Shown in pieces: positions 20,681 through 33,021 of a stretch of DNA of 64,000 bases. Source of the stretch: Artemisia argyi (Eukaryota; Streptophyta; Magnoliopsida; Asterales; Asteraceae); the NCBI GenBank assembly GCA_030686995.1, contig CM060697.1:38489459-38553458 (forward strand), in the 5' to 3' direction. Position numbers and translations under genes: made by a program. Below the pieces are notes generated by a model, which ran no database searches, was not told where the DNA came from, and saw only the letters and a list, made by a program, of their open reading frames with translations. Position 1 is the first letter of the stretch; every line of letters begins with the position of its first letter.

Positions 20681-21610
20681 CTATACTCTTAACCTTTGAA
20701 CTACTTCATCAACTTTATAATTAGGTCCAAGGGCTAAACAATTCTTATAGTAAAGGCTCCTCTTTTCCCAAAAAAAATTCATTCCTTTATTCTTATCTTC
20801 TTCGTTAATGTCCTCGATTGCACTAATGTTATCCATATCAAGTTGAGGCACGTAACAAAACTCCTTCATTTTATTAGGCATTCTATAGGTGATCCAATCG
20901 GTCCCATTGGAAAATTGAACCGTTCCCTCTATTTGATCGTGTTTTAACTTGGACTCCTCAACAAATGACTTACCTAGTACCACATGGGATAAGCGACAAT
21001 CTATAATATTGGCCAAGTCTTCCACAACCATAAAGTCCACGAGGTAAGTAAAGTTCCCAACAAAGAGATGTAGACCCTTAACTATCCCGACAAAGTTACA
21101 AACTCCACCGGGGTATTTGGGATCTTTTCTAGGTCCGAGTCTTGTTGTTACTAACTCATTATAGACACTTAAAGACATAATGTTGAGTGGGGATTCAAAA
21201 TCGATCTAGGCTTGATCAATGCATTTTTACCCATTCATACATGGTATCTTCACATTCTTAAGGTCACCTCTTTTAAACTTAGGGTCAATCTTAATAAAGG
21301 GAGGCCTAGGGTTATCAATGAGATTGTTATAATAAGCGATTTCCTCCTTAGTGGGATATAAATTGAAATAATCATCATCTAAACTCTCTTCTTCTTCTTC
21401 CTTAACATCTTCCACAATTGCCAAGTTATTGGGTTCAAGTTCCTTATCTAAGTCCATGGCTATTCCTAAGTCATTAAGCGCGTAGTCAAGATCAATATCA
21501 ACCAATCTATTGAGTTCTCTAAGTTCCCTAATCTCATTCTCAATCTGTTCACGCAACAAAGCAACCTCGATAGGTGAAAGGGGTGGATTCGCATTTTCCA
21601 TAGTGGCCAA
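20681..21610 (-). pseudogene. Acidic N-terminus plus degenerate retropepsin-like domain of G
   Basis: One 310-codon frame from ATG 21610 to TAA 20681, with two in-frame stops near 21226 and 21202 and no frameshift. The N-terminal 120 residues are very acidic and predicted helical. The region after the stops reads IDFESPLN where a retropepsin has D-[ST]-G-A, then FVGNFTYLVDFMVVEDL and VVLGKSFVE, which mirrors the LGRPF segment of the proteases in F and H. I infer a protease-like fold that has lost its catalytic triad. Related ORFs are common in non-autonomous Gypsy elements of Asteraceae as far as I recall. Role unknown, perhaps gag-related or structural. Confidence 0.55.
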
Positions 21611-21756
21611 CGGAATAATTAATGAGAATTATACGAACAAACACACAAAGAAAAGATAGACTAAAGAAACCTATAAAAATAAAATAAAAATCTTATTAGA
21701 AAGGAATCTAGCAAGTAGACCTAATAAAAAGAAATTTCAACCTAGAGAATAACTAC

Positions 21757-21775
21757 TCCCCAGGCTGCGGCGCCA
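21757..21775 (-). other. Primer binding site of G, tRNA-Asp type
   Basis: The minus strand reads TGGCGCCGCAGCCTGGGGA six bases inside the LTR. The tRNA-Asp 3' end predicts TGGCGCCG, then two bases, then GCCGGGGA. There is one inserted T and two changes in the middle. Confidence 0.7.
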
Positions 21776-21781
21776 AAAACT

Positions 21782-23230
21782 TGATGTGTGGGATTGCGCC
21801 CTCAAAAAAGGTTTTACCTCTCAAGGGATCTTGAGAAGCTTGCAATCCCCGCCAGGCAGTGTACCTGATCGTTGTAGTATAGTATAGTGACAAGTACCGG
21901 GGGATTGATCGTTCAACTCAGGAATAGTGTTCGCTAGGATTAAAAAGTCTACTAAACTAGCTCTAAAGGTAAGGGATGATTATTTTTGTATTTTTTTATA
22001 TTTTTATAAATGCAAGTAAAAATCTCGGTTTTGGAGGAGTGGGTGGAATTAGTTGCTAGTCAACTAACCCAATTAACTAAAGATGTAACCAAAATAAAAT
22101 AAAATAAAATAATCTTAAACTAATTTGTGGTGGAAACAATAATGATAGAAAATGTGTTTACTTAGATTTCACTACTCCATAGATATCTGTAACCGGTTGA
22201 TTAGCTTGTTACAATTGCATGGATGACGGGTTATATTCCTTAATACTAGTCGTAGGGCCGTGTACGATATTCCCTAACTCTATAGGCTTCTACTTTATTC
22301 TAGGTCGAGCCGACTACTAGCTCCTAATGTAGTATCACTAGCAGTTGCCTATGCATTAAATACAACCAATAAATTGTAGTACACCTTCGATCATGTTTCA
22401 TAAGACGTTCAAGCAAGTTACCAAATGGAAGACTGCTAGTTTTCTTAAGCCTAACATCGAATTCAATCATCCACAACAATTATAAATAAACCATCAACCA
22501 ATAATTAACATCTAGGTTTCATTACATCTAAGCAAACACAAGAAAAACCTAGCCTAGCATGTTAAAAAGAAGACAAGCATAAGATAAAATCAAACAACAC
22601 ATAGACATATTGAATGATTATTGGAAAACTTATCTTCAATTGAAAATGGATGGAACAAGGGTTGAAACCCTTGTTGTTACAGAAAATTCGTCTAGGGTTT
22701 ACACACAAAAGTTCTCCAAAAGTTCCACACTTATGAATGAAAATTAGAAAACTATATATAGATTTTAGACCTTGACGGCGTCATGTTGTAGTGTGTGATG
22801 CCGTCAACTCACCGCCAAATTAAAGGTCGTATTGCCTAGATCCAATCTTGACGCCGTTATGTTGAGAATAAGCTCTGGGCCGTCACGTATAATTGATCCT
22901 GATGGCCTTGGTGACACCGTCAGGCATTTTTGCCTTGAAATAGTTCTGGGCCGTCATGTGTATTTTCCATATCCACCTCTTTTGCCAAGCTTGACGCCAT
23001 CACTTGTATGGCCTTGACGCCGTCAGGTACTGTTCCGAGCAAGGATTTTGAGACTTTGTCGTTTTCTTCACTTAATCGCTCCAAAAACGTCCAAAATGCT
23101 TCCTTTTCCAGATTTCTTCTCAAAAGAACCTAAAATGAAAAAAGGAACGATTTAGGGCAATAATTGATCAAATAATCATGAATTCGGGCTTAAATGACCC
23201 CCTAAAAGCGGTACACTTTTTGCCTTATCA
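21782..23230 (-). repeat. 5' LTR of element G
   Basis: 1449 bp, TGATG...TATCA. TATA CTATATATAG at 22752-22761 with the TGACG palindrome array above it (about 22772-23030). Near the U5 end the plus strand carries TCGTTGTAGTATAG at 21869-21882, like the 5' end of tRNA-Asp, so the element RNA is complementary to it. Confidence 0.85.
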
Positions 23231-23467
23231 CTGGGTCTTTTTAATTATGAGGCAAGGCATTGTAGTTAGTTGCAGAGCACTATTCTTTCATTGCAGCCTT
23301 GATCTCCTCTTTAATCCTTGACTTTTCTCTAAGCAATCTTCTTACACTGATTGAAGAGCTTAAGAAATATTGGGGCTTCATAACATCACCATTCCTCAGC
23401 CTCCCAGGAAAAGGTATATTAGTCATGACTTCTTCAGTCGTGGTGATTTCTTTGACATGATCTCTTG
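23231..23467 (-). pseudogene. gag-protease junction fragment of element F
   Basis: Lies between the right border of G and the left border of the Tekay solo LTR. On the minus strand it continues the gag frame (RDHVKEITTTEEV, then PFPGRLRNG) and leads through two stop codons to KDPGS, which continues across the G insertion site at 16610. This is the join that proves G sits inside F. Confidence 0.7.
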
Positions 23468-25232
23468 TGTAACACCCCCAAAATCGGGTCCAGTGGAAGC
23501 ATACATGCAATGGGGTGCTACTAAACTGGTATCATCACATGAGGTACAAAGAACGGTTTTATCTCAACCGTTTAGAATAAATTTCACTATTAAAAACAAT
23601 GAGTTTACATATTTCAAAAGCATTGCAAAAATAGGCCCATAAAATAAATGTAGTTGTCCCAACTGTTTATCAGAGTCATCTATGACCATGCCATGCCGTT
23701 TGCCAAGTACCTCCAAGAGTAAGTTATCACCTTAGGAAACCTGAGAATACATGCTAAAAAGGTAAGCTTACGTCGGTGAGTTCATAGAGTTTATAAGTAA
23801 AACAGTTTATTGAAAGAGTTTCAAGTTGGTTTGATATTGCAATAAATAAAATAAATCGTGGGCTACACTGTTATTCACCCATAGTTCGTTTGTTGTTTGC
23901 CCTAACCGGGTCAATAGTTGAGTGACTCAATAGTGCTTGTATAAAAATCAGTTGAATTACTCAGTTCGATAGTTGAGTAAATCCATGATGCTTGTATAAA
24001 ATCGTTTGATTGGGTGATTCCCTGGTGTTTGTATAAATTATTTGAACACAAGTATTCCAGTTGGATAATATAATTGCAACAAATTTAATTATGGGTGAAA
24101 ATAATTATTGCCCTAAGCTCATGACACGCAAACCTTAACATCGGGTGATATCATAAATGATATATAAATAGCCTACATCATAAAATGATGCAGGTGATAA
24201 TGCCCTCGTCGTAGGATCCTTCCAACTTCCTATTTATATTCGAATAAAGTGCATTTGGTTACCATTCGAAGCTAACTTCAAATGGGGCGTCAACTGCCAA
24301 TAGATCTATTCACTAAATTCGCGTTCACACGCAAGTGATTAATGGCTCATGATATGAGGGACTTTTGGTAATGGTGGTACTTAGGCAATAACAATCAGTA
24401 TAGCATACAGAAAATACTTGTGTTCAGGTTTGTAGCATGTAATATGTTTCAATAAACAAATAGAGTGTATCATAAATTGAGTAAAGTGTTTAAGATAAAC
24501 TAGAAAAAGATGTAAGTAAAACGAGCATGTATCTCCCCCAAAGAGTTCAAAATAGATAAAAGAGGAGCTATGACACACCTTAGGTAAGATAGTAATCTGG
24601 TGACGAATAAGTCAGGCAACGAAAGGTAACGACTCCGAACGGCGACCTAGTTAATTAAGGGTTTGACTTAGTACGACATTTTTGTGAAACGAGAGAATGC
24701 AAGTTAGTGTTTTTAAAATGATGTATCACCACGACACATTGTGCTTGCGTCTCCTAAGTCAAAAGAAAACATTTTGTCTTTTTGTCAGTTTTTGTTTTAT
24801 TTGGGTTTTTATCTTTTAGACGAGTTTTCGTCTCTTAGTCGGGTTTTACAAATAAATCATCATTCGTTAACTTTTAAAAGGATACCCTTACTAATTTGAC
24901 ACATTTATGGAAAGTACACATTTATTCTTAAATATGACTATTTTCATAAAATAGGTTAGGTGTTATACTTTTTGACGAAAATTCGGCATGACTCGTTCGT
25001 AAATCCTTATTTTACCCTTTTTACCTATTCTGACTCTAATATTTTGGAGGCTTCTCATAGTCTGTGAAAATATAGTTTCACTATTAGTGAAGTTTTCTAT
25101 GAAAAATATAGTTTGCGCCGCAACCTTGAAAATAGCATAACTTTCTCATTTTAGATCCGTTTTTAATGATTCAAGCGGCCATGTTTTCATTACAAAGTCT
25201 ATTATCTATTTATCTATCCTATTGTTGAAAAA

Positions 25233-25781
25233 TGTTGGGATATGAAATATCAAAGTGCTTCTGGATGTCAAAGTACTGTTGCATGAAGAATATAGTCAAA
25301 GTACTGCTGAAGAATAAAGTCAAAGTGCTGCTGATATGAAGAATGCTTAAAGTACTTCGAAGGAAACAAGGACTGATATGCAATATTAGATAAGGATTAA
25401 TGTGTAATATTAAATGAATATTCTAGAATAAGTTAGGGATAATTACTTGTCGTTCAAGAATTATATGTTGTAAACCGACTTAAGGTTATCTATATAAAGA
25501 GCCTTAAGAGGTATTGGTCGATAGAGTTTTTAGAAGTTATATAAGTTTTACAAGTTAGAAGTCGATTAAGTTAAATAGTTAGGGATTGTTAGTGAATCTG
25601 TGTAACAAAGCAGGTTCGAAGTTTGGTTAATATAAAAGTTCTTCTTAAGCTTTGTGTTAGTAGATTCCACATACTTTACAAGGTCAAACAGTGTTTCAAT
25701 ATTAATAGTGTTGAGTTTACTCAATATTGTTAAACCCTTACAAGCTACAAAGTAGTTTGATCAGAGTATATCGATCCAACA
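25233..25781 (+). repeat. 5' LTR of element D
   Basis: 549 bp. Three AGTACT sites at about 25271, 25299 and 25351 precede the TATA box TATATAAAG at 25491-25499. U5 ends ATCGATCCAACA. Confidence 0.95.
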
Positions 25782-25783
25782 AG

Positions 25784-25795
25784 TGGTATCAGAGC
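25784..25795 (+). other. Primer binding site of D, initiator tRNA-Met
   Basis: TGGTATCAGAGC, the exact Copia-type match to the 3' end of initiator tRNA-Met, two bases after the LTR. Confidence 0.9.
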
Positions 25796-25868
25796 TTGTG
25801 TTGGAAACTCTGATTAAGAAGACAAACCTTTAAAACCTTTAAATCTATCTCACTACAAACCCTACAAG

Positions 25869-28572
25869 ATGTCGACAGATGCTGCACCTGCTCCCTCAAT
25901 CACTGCTGTTAGAATCCCTATTGTTAAGAAGGGAGAATACAACCTATGGGCCATGAAGATGAGGCAGTCATTGTCATCACAGACCATGCTTTGTGGGATG
26001 TGATTGTCAATGGTAACATGCAAGTTGAAGAACCAGTAGAGGTACCTGGACAACCAACACCACCAAAAATACCTGTACCTGCTGCTACCAAAAGAAATCA
26101 AGACAAAGCTCTCAACATACTGCTTTCTGCTATTCCTGATGGTCACCTACTAAAGTTTCATGATGCCAAAGATGCCAAACAACTGTGGGCTGCAATAAAG
26201 AAGAAGTTTGGAGGTAATGATGCTTCCAAGAAGATGCATAGGAATTTGCTGAAGCAACAATTTGAAACTTTCACTGTTGGTGAAAGAGAAGGTCTTGATT
26301 CTGCTTATGAAAGATTTCAACATCTTTTGAGTATGCTTGAACTATATGATGCTGAGGCATCAGTTGAAGATGCTAATTTAAAGTTTCTAAGGAGTTTGCC
26401 ATCAGCATGGCATGTAGTTGCTACTATGATCAGAGGACAATCAGGGCTGGATACTATGTACTTTGATGATCTTTACAACAATCTGAAGGTGTACGAGCAT
26501 GAGATGAATGGTACTACAGGATCAAGCACACAACAGAATATTGCTTTTGTCTCTTCTGAAAAGAGAAGCAGTACTTCCAACAAAGGTACTGCTTACCCTG
26601 CTCAAAGTACTGTGACCAAAACACAGGTTCCATGTACAACAATGGTCACCACAAACTCATCACAATCAGTTACCCCCACCTCAGATGATGTTCTATGTTC
26701 ATTCTTTGCTCAACAAGCATCTATGCCAGTCACTTATTAAGAAGATGTATTGCAAATTGATGATGATGCCATGGAAAAAATCGATATTAGATGGCAAGTT
26801 GCTATGCTCACTGCAAGGATCAAGAAGTATGTGAACAAGACAGGTAAAGGCATCAACTTCAGAGCTAAACAAGGAATAACATTTGACAAGTCCAAGATTG
26901 AGTGTTTCAACTGTCAAAGGACTGGTCACTTTGCAAGAGAGTGTAAGTTTGCAAAGTATCAAGCAAACAAGATGATTGAACCACCCAAACCTGAAAGAAA
27001 AGAGATTCCAATAACTGAACCAAAACCAAAAGCTTTGGTTGCTCAAGAGAATCTGTCAGAGTTTGATTGGTCCAATGAGTTTGATGAAGAGCCTGTAACC
27101 TATTCAATGGTTGCATTGGAAGATTGAAGTACAACATTTGATGAAGAGCCTGGATATGCTGCTTTGGAGTCAAGAGATGAGTTAGGAAGTTTTGAATGGA
27201 GCATGGAGTTTGAAGAAGCACATGTTCAGCTTGCAATGGTAGCTGCTTCACCAAGTTCATCCACTAACTCTGAGGTATGCCCTAAGTGTAATGATATGTA
27301 ACAAAAGTTACTTACTGAGTATGTAGCTGAAAGAGAAAAATTTCAAAAAGCTAGGGCTGAGATAACAGGTTATCAACTTACTTTAGAGTCAATGGAAGCC
27401 AAAATTCTTACACATGAAAACAATGAAGTAGCATAGCTTGAGAATTATAAACAATAGGATTACCTAGTTAAGTTAAGTGAATGGAAACTAGGTTGCAAGG
27501 TGTCTGAACTAGAAAAGGTTACTGCTGAAAGAGATAAGTTGTTAGAAAAACTTGCTGTATGGAATGAGGCAGGTGTGTCACATGTTCAATTTGTTGAAAA
27601 GCAAAGAACATCTAATATTAAGACAGGCCTAGGATATGATAGTAATGAAGATATTCCACTTAAGTGCAAGGAACTTAATCTTACTGTTGATACCTCCACT
27701 AGTGATGGAGAGTTCATAAGTCTAGATGAAAACACTTCTAGTGATGAGGAATCCCTTAGTCCCACACCTCCTGTATTTCAGTAAGAAAAAGGTTATAATG
27801 CAGTTCCTCACCCCCCAGGTAGCTTTCAACCACCTAGGAAAGATGTTGATTGTTATGGTGTAGATAATCTAGAGTTTAGGAAAAAGCTTAAATCTGAGAC
27901 TTTAGAAAGATCTGTTGAAGCTCCTAAGGTAGAAGAGTCCAAATTTTCAAAACAAGCAGTACCTTCAAACTCTTTTCGAAGTACTGCTGATCACTAAGCA
28001 GTACCTCAAAGAAAATTCTTTCAAAGTACTGCTAATTTTAGAAACTCTTATGGAAGGGGATTTGGGGACATTGGTCCAAAGGTCTGCTATATGTGTTACA
28101 GTCCTCATCATTTGATTAAAGATTGTGATTATCATTCAGACTACTTAAGTAGATATCCAAAGACCAGAACTGCACAACCAAGTTATAGGGAGAATAAGCC
28201 AAGGGATAACAAACCAGCTTGGAACTATACAAATAGGGTCAACCATAGTAATTTATCAAAAGACTATAGGTACCCTCATCAGAAAAGGCCATACTCCAAA
28301 CCATCAGTACCTTCACAAAGTACTGATAGAAAGTTCCCTAATGTTTCTAGCAAACACTCAAGTGTAAGACCTAGGAGTTACAGCCATTACAACCCTAGAA
28401 AGACTTACAACACAAGAAAAGATGCTAGGACATACAACCCAACTCCTAAAGTCACAACAAAATGGGTTAAGAAAGAAAGTACTGCTGGGGTTAAAACAGT
28501 TTTTCAGAGGTTAAGGGTGAAAAAGGGAAAATTGATCATGAAAAACAAACTGTTTTGGAAACAAAAACCTTA
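25869..28572 (+). pseudogene. Copia gag region of D
   Basis: Starts at ATG 25869. A one-base loss near 25965 shifts the frame, and the rest continues in the frame of 25946-26740. Stops follow at 26738, 27125, 27298, 27434, 27458, 27782 and 27996. Visible domains are a UBN2/DUF4219-type gag core (AIKKKFGGNDASKKMHRN near 26192), a CCHC zinc knuckle C-x2-C-x4-H-x4-C at 26903-26944, a glutamate-rich coiled coil (27480-27560) and a second cysteine/histidine cluster at 28085-28126, followed by a basic, Ser/Tyr/Arg-rich tail. A gag this long with two knuckles is larger than usual for Copia. Confidence 0.75.
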
Positions 28573-28693
28573 ATTCTTGATCATGCTTTCAAAGACAATG
28601 GTGATTACATGCTCAAAAACTTTGAGTATGTCACTCCACAAGGGGAACACAAGTCAGTAATGGCTTGGGTTCCTAAAAATAACTAACCTCTTT

Positions 28694-30850
28694 ATGTATA
28701 TGCAGGGCAACCCAGAGGAGGAGCTTAAAGATCATCTTATTATAGATAGTGGTTGCTCTGGCAGTATGACAGGAGAAAAGGAGCTCTTGCCAGATTTTAA
28801 AGCTTATTATGGAGGAAAAGTTGCATTTGGGAATGATCCTGATGGAGGAAGAATTACTGGCAAAGGAACAATCAAGGCAGGGAACATTGATTTTGAAGAT
28901 GTTAGATATGTGAAGGAGCTAAAATTCAATCTTTTGTCAGTCTCTCAGATTTGTGATAAGAAGTAGCCTGTGTTATTCTTTGACACAAAATGTCTCATAC
29001 TTTCTCCTGATTTCAAATTAGAAGACAGAAATTTGGTGTTACTGAGAGCACCAAGAACTAATGATGTGTACAGCATAGATTTAAAAAATGTAAATTCTGC
29101 TAAAAAAGCAACATGTTTGATTGCAAGAGCATCTATGGAGGAAGCACATCAATGGCACAGAAGACTGGGACATGTTAATTTCAAGAACATCAATAAGCTG
29201 GTCAGAGGAAATTTAGTTAGAGGTTTACCTTCTAAGACATTCAAGAATGATCACACATGTCTTGCTTGTAAGAAGGGTAAACAGCACAAGGCCTCTTGTA
29301 AGAAGATTGATGAGAAGACTATTAGAGAGCCTTTGGAATTGCTGCATATGGACTTGTTTGGACCTATTTCAGTTGTCAGTCTGAACAAGAAGAAGTACTG
29401 TTTGGTTGTAACAGATGACTGCAGTAGATTTAGCTGGGTCTTTTTCTTATGTTTTAAAGATGAAACTTTTGATGCTATTCATGATCTAATTATAGCATTA
29501 GAAAATTAGCTAAGGCTCAAGGTTAGAGGCATTAGATGTGATAATGGGACTGAGTTCAAGAATCAGCTTATGGATGAATTTTGTGCCAAGAAAGGAATTA
29601 AAAGAGAATTCAGTATTGCTAGAACTCCTCAACAAAATGGAGTTGCTGAAAGAAAGAATAGAACTCTTATAGAAGCAGCAAGGACTGTGCTTGCAGACTC
29701 TCAATTACCTGTTCCATTCTGGGCTGAAGCTGTAAGTGCTGCTTGCTATATATTGAATAGAGTATCAGTGACTAAACCTCAAATGAAGACACCTTATGAG
29801 TTACTTATGGGAAAGAAGCCAAGCATCAAGTTTATGAAACCTTTTGGATGTCCTCTCACCATCTTAAATACTGCTGATAATTTGGGAAAATTTGATGGGA
29901 AGTCAGATGAAGGATATTTATTGGGATATTGTACAAATAGCAAAGGATTCAGAGTGTACAATAGGGCAACCAAGAAGGTTCAAGAATGTCTTCATGTTGA
30001 TTTTATGGAAGAACAAGAGAATTCTAAAGGTAAAGGTCCTGATTGGATGTTTGATCTTGATTTAATGTCTTCATCAATGAATTATGAACCTGTAAGGGAA
30101 GAAAATCAAGTTTCTCCCACTGAAGAAGAAGCACAGTACATTGTTCATGATGTTAATTTAAGATCTGAAGATGAGCCAAAAGATAATGCCAATGATGAGA
30201 AGAAAGGTACTTCTCAACCTAACAGTACTGTTGATCCTCAAAGTACTGTTCCACCACATATAACAGTATCTGCAGAAGATCAGGCCATTCAAGATGAGCT
30301 CTCTAGGACAATTTTTCAAGAAACAATGGCTAAGTTGTATGATGATGAACAAAGGAGAGCTTATGAAGCAGAAAAGAAGAAGGCAAAAGAAACAGCCAGT
30401 ACTTTAACCCAAAGTACTGTCAACCCTTTTGAAAGTACTTTTCAGCCATTGAATACTTCAAATTGGATAAATACTGATGTTGTTCATGATCCTAATATGC
30501 CTGACTTAGAAGATACTGTTGATCCAAACACCATTACTTTAGAAGATACTGATGATGAATTGGATCAAGAAGGCATTTTCTCAGATTCTAATGAAGATCC
30601 AGATATCACTAATTTGGAAGATAATCTTGAAGTTTCACCAACTCCTACTCTCAGAATTCATAAAACTCATCCTGCTACCAATATTATTGGTCCCTCATCT
30701 TCAGGGGTGCTTACAAGGACTAAGGCTAAGAATATGTCTCAACAACATACTTCTTTACTTAGTTTCATCTACAAGCAAAACAGGGTGAATCACAAGGATC
30801 AAAAGATGTGTTTATTTGCTTGTTTTCTATCTCAGGAAGAGCCCAAGAAT
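28694..30850 (+). pseudogene. Protease and integrase region of D
   Basis: The protease has DSGCSGSMTG (about 28746-28775), the Copia D-S-G active site with the usual downstream spacing to FNLLSVSQICD. After TAG at 28964-28966 the integrase HHCC zinc domain follows (HRRLGH near 29157, CLACKKGKQHK near 29260). The catalytic core comes next with DLFGP, DDCSRF, then CDNGTEF and ERKNRTLIE, interrupted by TAG at 29507-29509. The remainder to about 30850 is the integrase C-terminal and linker region, rich in acidic and Ser/Thr residues and carrying many AGTACT sites in the frame Ser-Thr. Confidence 0.8.
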
Positions 30851-31489
30851 ATCAAAGAAGCACTTGCCAAAGAAAGCTGGGTGGAGGCTATGCAAGAAGA
30901 ACTTCTACAGTTTAAACTTCAAGAAGTTTGGGTATTATGTGATCTACCTGATGGAAAGAAACTTATTGGAACTAAATGGGTTTTCAGAGTAAAAAGAGAT
31001 GAAAGAGGAAATGTGATTAAGAATAAGGCAAGGTTAGTGGCTCAAGGATATAGACAAGAAGAAGGAGTAGACTATGATGAAGTTTTTGCTCCTGTAGCAA
31101 GACTTGAAGCCATTAGGCTATTTTTGGCTTTTGCATCTTATATGGGATTCCCTGTATATCAGATGGATGTTAAAAGTGCTTTTCTATATGGCAAAATCAC
31201 AGAAGAAGTTTATGTCAAACCGCCACCTGGTTTTGAAGATCCTGCACATCCAAACAAGGTTTACAAGGTAATAAAAGCTCTTTATGGTTTGCATCAAGCT
31301 CCAAGAGCTTGGTATGAAAGACTTTCCACCTTTCTACTGCAACATGGTTACAGAAGAGGAGCTATTGACAAAACCTTGTTTATTAAGAGAGATAAGAAGG
31401 ATATTATGCTTGTTCAAGTCTATGAAGATGATATTATTTTTGGTGCTACCAAGCAATCAATGGTGAAGGAATTTGAAGATCTTATGTAG
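30851..31489 (+). pseudogene. Copia reverse transcriptase of D
   Basis: The RT domain begins [10 protein letters not shown] and contains [32 protein letters not shown] and [11 protein letters not shown] (catalytic Asp). The YxDD box reads YEDD instead of the family YVDD, a charge change next to the catalytic aspartates. TAG stops the frame at 31487-31489. Confidence 0.85.
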
Positions 31490-32362
31490 AAAGAATTTCA
31501 GATGAGTTCCATGGGAGAATTAACATTCTTCTTAGGCCTTCAAGTACAACAGTCAAGCAGTGGGTTTTAAATTTGTCAAGACAAGTATGTTGCAGATATT
31601 CTTAAGAGATTCACTTTTACAACTATTAGGCCTACATCTACACCAGTGGATACTAACAAACCTTTGGGAAAAGATGAAGATGGAGAAGATGTTGATGTCA
31701 CTCTATACAGGTCTATGATTAGATGTCTTATGTATTTAACTGCATCAAGACTTGATATTACTTTTGTTGTGAGCTTATGTGCAAGACATCAGGTTAATCC
31801 AAAAGTATCTCATTTGAATGCTGTCAAGAGGATTTTCAGGTATCTTAGGCAACAACATAAGCTAGGATTATGGTATCCTAGAGAATCACCTTTCCATCTA
31901 CATGCCTTCTCAGATAGTGACTATGCTGGAGATAACTATGATAGAAGGTCCACAACTGGAGGATGCCAGTACCTTAGAAGCAGATTAGTGTCATGGAAAT
32001 GTAAGAAGCAAACAATTGCAGCAACTTCTTCTACAGAAGCAGAGTATGTAGCTGCTGCAAGTTGTTGTGCACAAGTACTTTGGTTGCAGAATCAACTTTT
32101 GGATTATGGGTTCAATTTCAAGAATACTCCCATCAACATTGATAATGAGAGTACCATCTGCATTGTTAAGAATCCAGTCTATCATTCCAAAACCAAACAC
32201 ATTCAAATTAGACATCACTTCATAAGAGATTGCTATGAACAAAGGCTTATTAATGTGGTTAAAGTTCATACTGATGATAATGTAGCAGATCTACTCACAA
32301 AAGGCTTTGATGTTTCAAGATTTACTTTCTTAGTTGTGAGTATTGGCATGATTAATATGTAA
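31490..32362 (+). pseudogene. RT thumb and RNase H of D
   Basis: After the stop the frame passes another TAA near 31568 and then is open from about 31570 to 32362. The RNase H shows SDSDYAGD, TSSTEAEYVA and the conserved DNxSAI-like position (DNESTI), then VADLLTKG. These give the catalytic D-E-D pattern of Copia RNase H. Confidence 0.8.
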
Positions 32363-32576
32363 GCAATTTTTGAGGGGAGGCATTAGTAGTTATTAGTTAG
32401 TCATTATTTGAGGGGAGGCTACATGTATCATTCCAAAGTAAGAATTTTTATTCATGATTCAGTAGTACAACCACATTCTTACTTTCAAGTACAAGACACA
32501 GACATCACAAACACAACAAACACAACACAACCTCAAGACTACATCCACCTACTACCAAGCTCCACATCCTACTCCA

Positions 32577-33021
32577 TAGGCCTTTTACCCTTGCCTTCAT
32601 AGCTTTGCTTTCCCTTCTGAGCAGTCCTTCTCTTGTCATCAAAAGAAGTCTATTTTCTTGGGCAGGCCAGGCCAAGTACCTGTTTGGGAGGTATTTCTTT
32701 TCTTGGTTCAGGCCACTTCATGTTCTAGATAGCTGTTTCAAGGGCCTGAGTCAATGCATGTGGAAGCTCTTTAGCCAAAGTTGAACCAGAACCAACTCTC
32801 TTTTTGGGCTTTTTTATTGAAGTACTGCCTGCCTCAGTGATGGTAGAGTTGGCTGCACTCATAGTTGATGAAGCTTCTTGGTGTCCCATCTATTGCACAT
32901 GCGGAGGAAAATAGTCTAACCATCCTGGATCTTCAAACTCAGAGTCAGAGTAGTACCTTATCTCTGAGTCTATGGTACCTTCTGAGTCTGAAGAGATGTT
33001 GACAATGGGTATGTCACTCAT
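32577..33021 (-). pseudogene. Antisense ORF of D
   Basis: A minus-strand frame begins at ATG 33021 and runs about 148 codons to TAG 32577, with internal TAGs at 32890, about 32728 and about 32655. The first 44 codons are acidic, Ser/Asp-rich and end in a WLDYFPPHVQ motif. The rest is basic with KKPKKR. Extra antisense ORFs downstream of pol are known in plant LTR elements. The product is unrecognised. Confidence 0.5.

Larger units (their letters stand above)
16611..23230 (-). mobile_element. Element G: non-autonomous Athila-like LTR retrotransposon
   Basis: Complete 6620-bp element on the minus strand. LTRs 16611-18052 and 21782-23230 both begin TGATG and end TATCA, with the target duplication CTGGG at 16606-16610 and 23231-23235. 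The PBS lies inside the right LTR, which sets the orientation. The only coding region is a stop-containing frame for an acidic protein plus a protease-like domain. RT and integrase are absent. A third, solo copy of this LTR family is at 59434-60839. Confidence 0.85.
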
